Assembly: GCF_000003605.2 (NCBI RefSeq)
Contig: NW_003143805.1
Span: forward strand, 138,254-187,731
Reading direction: 5' to 3'
DNA length: 49,478 nt
From: Saccoglossus kowalevskii
Taxonomy: Eukaryota; Hemichordata; Enteropneusta; Harrimaniidae
Shown: positions 1-12,200 of the stretch, one piece after another
How positions within the stretch are numbered: position 1 is the stretch's first letter
Layout: every line of letters begins with the position of its first letter
The notes under the pieces: generated by a model
What the model was told of the DNA's origin: nothing
What the model saw: only the letters and a program-made list of their open reading frames with translations
Databases searched by the model: none
Translations under genes and position numbers: made by a program

Positions 1-96
1 TATCATGTTGGTGTGATGTAATTTCTGATTCGATAGACACACAGTCGAAAAAAAAAAACTGTTTTCAGACTACCCCAAAACTGTCCATCTACCTAC

Positions 97-254
97 CTTT
101 CAATAAGTTATCTCTGGAGACAGTATTTGTAGCTCTGTAACTTTCCAGTGTGCTCATAGTTGTAGACATAGCCGTATAATTCTCATCGGTGCTACCTGTG
201 TCATTTACTGACTCGTCGCAGTGTTTGCTTTCACTCTTGATAAGTATCGGGCCT
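97..254 (-). CDS. PKD1: Exon 24: cytosolic loop segment, last exon in window
   Basis: 158 bp, phase 2 in, phase 1 out, with a TTACTGCAG acceptor and GTAGGT donor. Translates GPILIKSESKHCDESVNDTG, ENYTAMSTTMSTLESYR and SRDNLLK. The sequence is serine/threonine rich, as expected of a regulated cytosolic loop. The following exons, including TM4-TM11, must lie to the left of the window. Positions 1-96 are intron. Confidence 0.8.
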
Positions 255-3200
255 CTGCAGTAAAAAAAATTTGAAGTGTGTTATATAATAATTCATAAGA
301 TAATGGTTTTTACATATAACTACTGTATTTATCCAGGTAAGCGCTCATGCCTGGGCAAACCCCACCCCTCCAATTTTGATACAATAAAAAAGTTGAGGTC
401 ATATCCGGGCATATGCTCAGGGGGTCTTTTCTGGTAGTTTCGTGTTCTGCCTCGAGGGCAGTGTGTTCGCCGCTGTTTACCTTTATTTTTCAAGATTTTT
501 CATCAGAATCATAACAATCAGCAAGTCTACAAAAATGTATATTAAAGCAAAAAGGTAGTTCTCTTTTTGAAGTATGTCGTGGCCCTGAAAAGGACCGTTT
601 GGTTTGTGTTTCCTTAGAAACAATTCATGCAAATCTTACAGCATATGGAGAACCACGGGGCAAGTGACGCACTCGTTCAGCTTTAGCATCATCGACAATG
701 AAACCGATGTTGCAATATTGAAAGAATGTTGTTTTGGCTTAATAAAATATTTGGTAGCAGCTTGCGAATCCATAACTGGGGCCAGCAATTTTGCAATGTC
801 ATGCCGAAGACTGCAAATTTTTTTACCATCTTTTATCACCGCTATTGCATTTCTGTCATGGAAATTATTCTTCTGTCGTTGAAAACAAAAATCTTGAAGT
901 TCTTATTTCAAGCCCACTGCGATATCCATAGTGAGACATTCCAACCACAGGAACTTGCTGAATGATAACTTTGACCATGATTGATGAGCGCCTAGTCTAA
1001 TAAGAAAGCAATGTTGACTTGACCTCTATGATGAAACTCTAGTAATGATGTCATTTTTAGCCAATCAGTAAAGCAGATGCTTAAAGTTCAAAGATGATTG
1101 CCAGACTGTAAACAAAAGCATCATGCAAGTCATTTGCCCCAACCTCATTTTTCTTGTCTCTTTATTCTGATTAGACATGAAATAAAAGTGCCAAGCTGAT
1201 AGACAGCGAAGTCCAAATTGTGTGGGACGATTTTTATTATTTCTGTTTTATTTGTCACATTCTAAGCAATAAATTATTTCTTGTTACATTTCTAATACTG
1301 CATATTTTTCATTTATTTCCGTTGCATGTCTTCATTTGACACTCTATTCCCTGCCGCAGTAGATCTGCGTGTTGTCAATGGTATGCATGTCAATTAAACT
1401 TATTGTCAACCAATGACAACACAGAATGCAATGAACACTTCAAAATAGTTTGATTGTGCAAGGTTTCTTTCCAGTTGAAAAAGCTAAAAATACTAAAAAA
1501 TGCAAATACTTATATTGCTAAATATCTGTTTTATGGACCATTGCTAAGCACAGAATGGTTGTTCAAAATGGCAGCTCATGTCAAAGTTCAAATAGATTTT
1601 GTTAATCGCTGGTGCATGAGTGAAATGTTGAATGTATCACCTAAATATGTGTGTATGTGCCATCTTAACCTTTTCACCACAAGATCTCTCTTTTCATCAC
1701 AAATTCACAAAATAGTCCCATTTATAGTCTGCACTTTGGAACAAAATAGCCAATTTTTTTGAGTAAAAACTGAAAATTGACTAAGACTTTGTCTGTTGGC
1801 TAGAAAATTATGATTCTTTTCCAGAAATATTGAAGAATGTAAGAAAAAAATGCAAAAAAAGTTTGGGCGAGAAAGTCGGGTGGTGAAAAGGTTAATGACA
1901 GGCATATAACTTCTTTTTGGCAAGAACAAGTAGAGTCAGTAATATAAAATCATCAAACAATAAACAAACCTTGTATGTGGCAAATCAGGGTCAGCTCTTG
2001 GATTGAAACTATTTTTTGAAATACTTGACACATTTGGTTTCATAGAGACGGTACGTGTGACACGCTGTGATACGGTGGGAATGTCATCCAGACTTTGCAT
2101 TAATTCATCAAGCAATTCATCATCATGAGTATTCCAACTCTCAGTTTTGGCTTTACTACTGTATATTCTGTGTGAGAATCAAACAACATTTTTAATGTAT
2201 AACAAAGTTATTCAAGAAGGTCGTAAAATATGATTTGCCCAAGCATACTGTCTGAGTACATGTATTACGGTATATTGTATGAAGACCAGAAGTACACATG
2301 GTAGTGAAAATTATAGAAAATTTCTTGCTACAAACTTGGTTTTCAAACATGTCTGACATTATGGAAATATAACCACATAATTATTCTAGAATTAGAATTC
2401 CTATTTTCTAATAAGGTAGAATCCACATAGCCCATGCAATACCTCAAAATCACACCATAATATAACGTTTAATGTCAGGCAGCTGTTCCTGACATGGAAC
2501 GTCACTGTGCGACAGGAATGTGACGGGATGTGTGACCATGTTCATATCACTATGACAATGTAACACAATACCCCATCATCAACCAAGAGCAGTGAAACAC
2601 AATCAACTTCATACCTTAAGGTAGACGCCTACTCATAATTTCTGAGAGAGTTGGTCATTAATCGCAGGACAATGTTTATTAGTCTATTATGTAAATTCAA
2701 GGAGCTACTATCCACTAAAAATCAGCCATCATTTTCTTGAAAATTAAGCTGGTGACCCCAAGTTTTTTTAAGTCAATATTCTTATATTGCTTAGGAGTAC
2801 AATTTATTGCAAAATTGATAGTGGGTATTTGGATTTACAAGTCGGTTTCCCCAAAAATCACATTCATCAGTGAATGGCTATCTATTAAGATACTTCAACT
2901 AATGAAATCATTACAATAAGTGATCCGAGTAATAATTATTTCTTACTGTCTTTGTATTGTACTTCTGTCACGAAGATGATTCTCATCACTCATCATAGAA
3001 AACCTATTGACTCCTCCTAGTTTCCGCCGTCGTTGGGAACCTTCATACGGCGGCAACTCTTCTGGCCAACTCAGTATACTTTCCTTTGACCACCATTTAC
3101 CTTTCTCTAGGCCTCTGCAAGCAGGATCAAAGAAAGTAAATCAAAATACAATTGTTAGATGAATGTGACAACATATTTTAATTACTCAACCAATGTTAGC

Positions 3201-6200
3201 AACACAGATAGAGGGAAGGGTAATTTAATATAAAACAGCATTTCAATACTCACCTCAGATCCGATAGTCTTGGAGACTAAAAGAGAAACAAAAGGACAAA
3301 TAAATTAAGAGCAGGTTTGTTGATTTCACTAATGAATTATGTACATTCAAGTATGTCAATAACTTATCAGTGATTGGTGATTCAATGAATCGGCAAGATC
3401 ATTGACATGTGTACCAATGAACAGCTCTGCTCTGTCGACTAAGTTGCCAGTCAATCAACAGGATCAGTGATAGGTGATAACAACTCAATATGATCAGTGA
3501 TGGGTGTGTCAATGAACCAGTGATATCAGTGATATATATTTCAACAAGATCATTGGAAGGTATGTCAATGAATCAATGATGGGTATTTCAATAAATTGGT
3601 GATAGGTATGTCAATGAATCAATGATGGGTATTTCAATAAATTGGTGATAGGTATGTCAATGAATCAATGATGGGTATTTCAATAAATTGGTGATAGGTA
3701 TGTCAATGAATCAATGATGGGTATTTCAATAAATTGGTGATAGGTATGTCAATGAATCAATGATGGGTATTTCAATAAATTGGTGATAGGTATGTCAATG
3801 AATCATCGTCACCAGTGAAAGGTGTTACAATTACTAGTAATCAATACATACAGAGCTACATATATCAATCAACAAAATTAGTGATAGAAATATCAATAAA
3901 CAAACAAAATCTATGATAGCTATATCAATGATTCAATAGATTATTTATTCAGTCTTGCCACTAAGAAATGAATGCATACAATACCTTGCAATAAACTGGG
4001 GCAGGAAACGTATGTCCACTACTTTTGTTATTGTTGTTATGGTAACTATGTTTGTATAGTTCATCATCATCTTCATCGTCATCATCATCATCATCATCGT
4101 CATCATCATCATCTTCTGGTGGCAAATGCCGAAAGCTATCACAGTGTTTCAGGCCCAGTCGCTGAAACAAAAAGCAAATGGTCATATGGAATCATTGTCA
4201 CTGTGATGATTTTTTTCTACAGGAATGTCAATGAGTCAAAACAAGCAGTGATAGGTATGTCAATGAATTGTGCTTGTCATTAGAAGGAATGACAATGAGT
4301 CAACCAGGTCATTGACAGGTGTGTGACAACATGATTATTTGTGGGTATATCAATGAATTGTGCTTGTCTTTAGTATGTGTGTCATTCAATAAACCTGGTC
4401 ATTGATAAGTATGCTAATGAATTGAAGTTATCATCAGTGGGTGTGTCAAAAATTCAGCCTGATTGGTGATAAATATGTCTATGAGTCAAAATGATCAGTG
4501 ATAGGTGATTCAGTGAAAGTAACTCACCATGTTGTCTGCTAAGATATCTCCTTGACTGGAGCCCCCTGTGTGGGATAACTCACACAATGCATCCATTTCA
4601 ACAGTTTGAGCAGTCATAGGTTTACTACTATAGTCAGCCAGAGACACCTAAAATCAAGTTAAATGAAAACTAAGTAAAGCTGACCAGTTCAAAGATGCAA
4701 CGTCTGCATTATTTAAATGGAAACATCTGACTAGAAGTGAAAATCAACACTTGTCCAGTTACACGAGTATCACAAGAATCATTAATGTTTTACACTGTAC
4801 TCAAAATGAAATAATAATCACCTTTCTGTAAACTTTCACCCCAAGATCACGCATGCACTACAGAACAAATGTGGGTGATTTGAAACATAACATAATTCAG
4901 AAAGCTTACTTTGTATTTTGTATGCTGGAACATCTGTACTACAACCAGAATAATGACGAACGCCAGCAATGATGAGATTACACCAACGACCAATTCATCC
5001 AGTGACAACCAAGTGAACTGCGTCTCTGGTCGAATCTCACCATAGTACATTGCATTTAATGCTAACAGAAGAAAAGCCAACACAAAGCAGCTGGTCACTC
5101 GCTGCACACGGGTAAACCGACTCTTCGCTGGTCTTTCATATACTGAAAACCACAGATGTCTTTCAGAAAACCCATGACTTGTTTCCGCCCAGAAAATCCT
5201 TGAGAACTTGGAAAGTTGTTTATCACTGGCCAATGTGAGCTCCTTTTTTACCACACCTTCTTGACCAGTTAGAGTTAACCATTGTTCACAAAGAAAGTAA
5301 TACTTCTTATTAGTCTGCATATCTCGTATAACAACTCTCGACAAATACCAGCACGGATGTAGACCGGTGTTATCGTGCCAAATACGGATCTTTTTAATGT
5401 CGCCAAGGTTGATATCAGCTGCAATCTGAAATACGTCAAGACTATTTCGCATGAAAGCATTAGGTTTACTCAGATGTCGGGTTCCACTTTTACCATGTGC
5501 TCCATAGATATTGACACCCACATGGGCTGTGGTACCTATAAACAAAAAGAATCTTATCTCAGTACTGCATTACACCAACATGTCTTTTTTGCTAGCACAT
5601 TTAATATATTTTAGCTAACTTAGCTAGTCTGAAATTCTAGATTTTGCTAATTTGAAAATAAGTATATTCTCAGATATATGGTACTGCTGGCTGTTTTGGC
5701 TATTTCATGCATTGGGTCAAAATCGGTAAAATGGCTATTTTAACGAACGTGTTTTACATTACTGCCCAGAGCACACCCCAGAATGATGTCACTAAACCCA
5801 TAAAACTGATGATTTATTACCAGTATATTATCAAGTGTGTATAAAAATATGAGGGTATGCCACAAGATGATCACGAAACCACAAAACAAAAATAGAATTC
5901 TTGAAATACAAGTATGAATGAGTAAGTCTGTGAAAGAAATGGTCATGGTTTATCATACCATAATAAAACTAATGCTGCCACAATAGGTAGAGGGCGATAT
6001 AGACTACTTCCCTTGAAGTAGCGAGACTGGGGTGCAACCAAGATGCCTGCCGTTGTCATGGCATCAAATCTTTACTTTGTCACATCTATTGGTACATCTA
6101 CAAGCATAATATCACGCATGCAAGTTTACAACTTCCAGGAAAGTGGTCTATACGAGACCAGCAGTACACGTCATACATACAATGTAGAGAGAGCTATATT

Positions 6201-9200
6201 AGACTTACCAGCACTACACTTCATACATAGAGGGCATTATATTAGACTTACCAGCACTACACTTCATACATAGAGGGCATTATATTAGACTTACTAGCAC
6301 TACACTTCATACATAGAGGGCATTATATTAGTAGAGGGCATTATATTAGACTTACCAGCACTACACTTCATACATAGAAGGCATTATATTAGTAGATGGC
6401 ATTATATTAGACTTACCAGCACTACACTTCATACATAGAGGGCATTATATTAGTAGATGGCATTATATTAGATTTACAAGCACTACACTTCATACTTACA
6501 TAGAGGGCACTATATTAGACTTACCAGCACTACACTTCATACATAGAGGGCATTATTAGTAGAGGGCATTATATTAGACTTACCAGCACTACACTTCATA
6601 CATAGAGGGCATTATATTAGTAGATGGCATTATATTAGACTTACCAGCACTACACTTCATACATAGAGGGCATTATATTAGTAGATGGAATTATATTAGA
6701 CTTACCAGCACTACACTTCATACATAGAAGGCATTATATTAGTAGATGGCATTATATTAGACTTACCAGCACTACACTTCATACATAGAGGGCATTATAT
6801 TAGTAGATGGCATTATATTAGACTTACCAGCCCTACACTTCATACATAGAGGGCATTATATTAGTAGATGGAATTATATTAGACTTACTAGCACTACACT
6901 TCATACATAGAGATCATTATATTAGTGGATAGAATTATATTAGACTTACCAGCCCTACACTTCATACATAGAGGGCATTATATTAGTAGAGGGCACTATA
7001 TTAGACTTACCAGCACTACGCTTCATACCCGTCTTGATGCTGATTTCATATTTAAATGAAGCTTCTTTGCCACACAGAGGAATAATACCAATTCTTCTCA
7101 AGTCAATACTATCTCTCCATCTTGCGATAAACACAGCAACTATATATATAGCAAAGAGTGCACAGCACGTGATCACAGTAATCGGATTGGAGTCGCTGTT
7201 TCTTATCTGAAATAAATTAGACAGTAAATTCAGTCTACATAATTTGTTGGAAGTTTGGTTTTCATAACAAACATTAGTCGTGGTAGTAAAAAAAATAAAA
7301 AACAGGTTTAAAATTAAAATTTTCACAAACAAATTAGACTAGAAAATCTAAGATTTTCTTTTCTGGGCGTAACTTCTATCAATTCAAGATGTAGCTACTT
7401 CTACTTATTAACCAAGACATTGCGTTACTTACCACTGTATAGGAACTGACAGCAGAAGATGCGGAGGAGCCACCAAATGAGGTAAGATGGTTACATTGAC
7501 AGGAAGGACACACGTAGACTGACTGTTCGTCCGGAATACACCCTGTACTCTCCCATTCATTCAATGTCTCATTATAATACTGACACGTTGTAAAATATAC
7601 ACCCACTGATACGTTGATGACGCTCTGCACGTAATTACTGGTTACCAGTAAGTAGTATTCAGTATGACTACTGTAATCACTGAAACAAGCGATACAAATA
7701 TTCGTATAGCATAGTTTTATAGATAAAGCAGCGAACACTAAATTTAGTCTCTCGTACAGATGAGATATCATTCGATCACATCACATTTAACGTACACCGG
7801 CACAAAACTCATAAAATGTTTATCTCTGGCATATCAGGAGGCGTCGTTCTCTATAAAGCATAAACTGTGAGCAGCAAATCAGTCTTTTCCACTGGTGGTT
7901 TTAAATATTGGAGCATTTTTTTTATTCTTAATATACACAATCAGTCAAGTACACAACAAATTAGGGGTTAAAAATATCATCACAAAGTGATCAAGAAATG
8001 AAGCTAGCTTTTTCCAAAATAGTTGAAAATAGCATTTTTTTTAAAAATATTTTGAAATTTAATTCAAATTTTGAATTAAACCACCCAAGGTACCTTCCTG
8101 AAAAGTCTCAAAGTAATACAGCTAATAATTTTTAAGAAAAAAAATGAATATTTAAAGTTGATGACAATGATCAATCAGATACACGAATAGCTCCACTCTA
8201 CTTTGTCAACAGCAGAGATAAAAAAACATACATGTATCATGTGACTCACCTTGAGTGGATAAAGAATGTATAAAGTTGATGATCTGAATCTGGGGCCATA
8301 TCGTCTTCATCCACATCTAACTCATCAATTACATCATCTGAATCAGCATCAGGTGTTGTTGCTAGGGAGACATGTATTGATGAATCACTGGAAGACTCCC
8401 TAGACATAACAACATTATACAACACTTGTATGTGCATGGAAGTTGGCAAGGTGACAGTTGGGAGATCAGTTATCATCACTGACGCAGCATCATTTGGTGA
8501 CAGCAGAAACGACAAATATTCCATATCCTCAGTTGGGTCACAGTACTTGCTCTCCATCCTCTCTGAAACATGTTGGAAACTATGTGATGCTTTGTACATG
8601 GATATTTTAATGGGATTCTCTAAGTTTTTAATTGTTAACCTTGACAAATCATCGTCATAATACAGCAGTGTTGGCACCCTTGAAGTGACGTCATGATCGC
8701 CGCTTATACCCCAACTATAAGGATTATAATTATTCGTTCTCATTACTGATAAGATCTCGGCATTTGGTTCACTGTTTTCAAAGAGTCCAGCTGGTATAAC
8801 AAAAACACACCCATTCAACTCAAGATTATCAAGGACAGTTGCCCGAGTAGTTCGTTGACCTGTTCCCTGTATCCCCGGTGATAAAACCTCAATTGGAGCT
8901 TCATGGGTGACTTTGGCATTGACCAAATCGGTGATCAACTGATCGGCCTGCTTTGTCAGTCGCTTCACAGACTTGTGATGTACAAGTTCACTGGCAAGTT
9001 CTTCATCAGGATTTTGTTCATAATAATTTAGAGTGTCCAGTAAATTTGAGATGATTGTCATAATCGAATTGGCCGGAATCTCCTCAGGATCTTGTCCATC
9101 GTTCAGGAATGCTTGACATATGAACATTATGTCATCGATAGTGTCAGCTATGATGTCTATTGTCTCGGTTTCAGCCAACTCCAATATAATGTCCTAGAAA

Positions 9201-12200
9201 ACAAATAAATCATTTGCAAACAATTGATGTATGTAAGAGTGTCACTAGGCAACAGTATGCACACACAAACATGGCATGCGCAGATTCAAGTAAGGCACAC
9301 AATTCCCAAATTATCATCAGACATGATGTAATTCTATTTGCGCATGCATAATCTAGTACCTAGCAACGGGCGAGGGTAGAACAAAAATATCAAATGTCAA
9401 AAGAGCACCGGTCGATATGCAACCCGGAAGGAGTCAGCGGCATATTTTAAATTGTGGGTGGGTACAAACAAGGGCAGCTGGAAGAACTATTTGAGACAGC
9501 TGAGAAACGTGGATTTCTAGTTGAAAAAGATGATTTTCCAGAGAAAATGGACTGAAATAGCAATGGTATATGCGTGTTTCACAGAGTAAAATATGACCGT
9601 GACATACGGAAATATTAGGCAATAGCCAATGATAATTTGCATGCTCATTATTTGTGCTTAGACAGAATAGCATGCAAATTGTGAGAGGCTGGCACAAGTC
9701 AGTTGAAAGATGAAGGCAGTTTTATTTCAGGTGAATTTCTGTGACTCTGTGCTCTGTCCTACCTTCCGGTTTGTTGACCGCTAGGTCACACAATATGCGC
9801 AGGCGCACAAACAATCAATTCTGGAATCAGGAATTTGCATGATACAGCTACCATACTCTCATATCTCTATCAGACACATTATTTATGGAAATAGCATCCA
9901 GGTTGATAGCACTAAATAAACCTATATTACGGTATTACGGTATGTGGAGCAATTTTTGTGTCATGAAATTGTCCTCAAAAACAACATGTTACATAAAGCT
10001 ACAGCTGTAACCTTCTGCCATCTTCTAGCATTTGATGAGCCTTATCCAGAATAATGAATCATAGAAAATGTCCCTATCTTATTTGGATGTTTGCATCCAA
10101 TAGGAATAACACAATACTGCAAACAAGCTGCTCTCTGATTGATCTAACTGTTAGGTGTTTGGAGTTGGGTAGCCAATCAGGCACAATCTTACAAGTAGCT
10201 TCTCATTGACCCTACTACCAGGCTTACAAGAATGTGTTTGATCAATTGAACATTTACTCAAAACTTGAATCTGTGAGAAAGGTATAAAACGCTGCCAATT
10301 AAAGGGTGGTGGTCGTTGTGCCATGTCCTATTCAATATGGAACTCATAGTGTCATATACAACGCATGTACAATACATTATTTGTTTAAATGAAATTCGAA
10401 CATGTGATGCGCTGTGACCACCGCCCTTTAAGCCAATCATACATGAATAAAGAAACAATCTAAACAGATGTACCGGTATATATAAAAATATTACCCATAA
10501 TCCACCAGATAAAAAAAGAAGCGAAATTGTACACCCTTGATTCAGTCACTGGGTATTAGCAGAAAACCTCGATCTCACACTAGGATTTATCAGCAAAAGT
10601 GATTTTCACTTACTGTACTCTGCTTCAGTGCAGAAGACATCTGCATAACAACCAACATAGTATCCACTTTCAACACGGTAACAGCTTCAATCACCATCCT
10701 TCGAGTTTCAACACGGTAAAAAAAGTCTTCATCACGAACATCTGTCTTGGTGCTTTCAGTATTTAAAACAGTAACTAGTGCTGTGGCATAACTGAGAACT
10801 TTTTGTGGATCGTTGGTTTGGCTTACGTATTGGAGGTCTTCAAGGGCTTGTTTATATAACCACATTGACATGGTGCCATTTTCGATCTCTGGAAGATTCA
10901 CTATCACATTTCTGTAATCAAACACATAAGACAATGTCTGGTATTTATCCATATACGGCAATGTCTGGCATTTATCTATATAAGGCAATGTTTGCATTTA
11001 TCTATATAAGGAAATGTCTGGCATTTATCCATATAAGGCAATGTCTGGTATTTATCTATATAAAGCAATGTCTGACATTTATCTATATAAGGTAATGTCT
11101 GGTATTTATCCATATACCTGGTAAGGAAATGTCTGGCATTTACTCATATAAGGCTATGTCTGGCATTTACCCATATAAGGCAATGTCTGGCATTTATCTG
11201 TATAAGGCAATGTCTGGCATTTATCTATATAAGGCAATGTCTGGCATTTATCCATATATGGCAATGTCTGGCATTTATCCATATAAGGCAATGTCTGGCA
11301 TTTATCTATATAAGGCAATGTCTGGCATTTATCCATATAAGGCAATGTTTTGTATTTTTACATATAAGGCAATGTCTGGAATTTATCCATATAAGGCAAT
11401 GCCTGGCATTTATCCATATAAGAAAATGTCTGACATTTATCCATATATGGCAATGTCTGACATTTATCCATATAAGGCATGTCTGGCATTTATCTATATT
11501 AGGCAATGTCTGGTATTTATCTATATAAGGCAATGTCTGGCATTTACCCATATAAGGCAATGTCTGCCATTTATCCATATAAGACAATGTCTGGTATTTA
11601 TCCATATAAGGCAATGTCTGGCATTTATCCATATACAATGTAAGGCATGTCTGGCATTTATCTATATAAGGTAATGTCTGGCATTTATCCATATAAGGCA
11701 ATGTCTGGCATTTATCCATATAAGGCAATGTCTGGCATTTATCTATATAAGGCAATGTCTGGCATTTATCCATATAAGGCAATGTCTGGCATTTACCCAT
11801 ATAAGGCAATGTCTGGCATTTATCTATATAAGGCAATGTCTGGCATTTATCCATATATGGCAATGTCTGGCATTTATCCATATAAGGCAATGTCTGGCAT
11901 TTATCTGTATAAAGCAATGTCTGGCATTTATCTATATAAGGCAATGTCTGGCATTTATCCATATATGGCAATGTCTGGCATTTATCCATATAAGGCAATG
12001 TCTGGCATTTATCTATATAAGGCAATGTCTGGCATTTATCCATATAAGGCAATGTCTGCATTTATATATATAAGGTAATGTCTGGCATTTATCTATATAA
12101 GGCAATGTCTGGCATTTATCTATATAAGGCAATGTCTGGCATTTATCCATATAAGGCAATGTCTGGTATTTATCTATATAAAGCAATGTCTGACATTTAT

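Noticed and set aside
3972..4283. Plus-strand frame with a His-rich run (HHHHHH)
   Set aside because: It is the antisense of the Asp-repeat exon of the PKD1 homolog.
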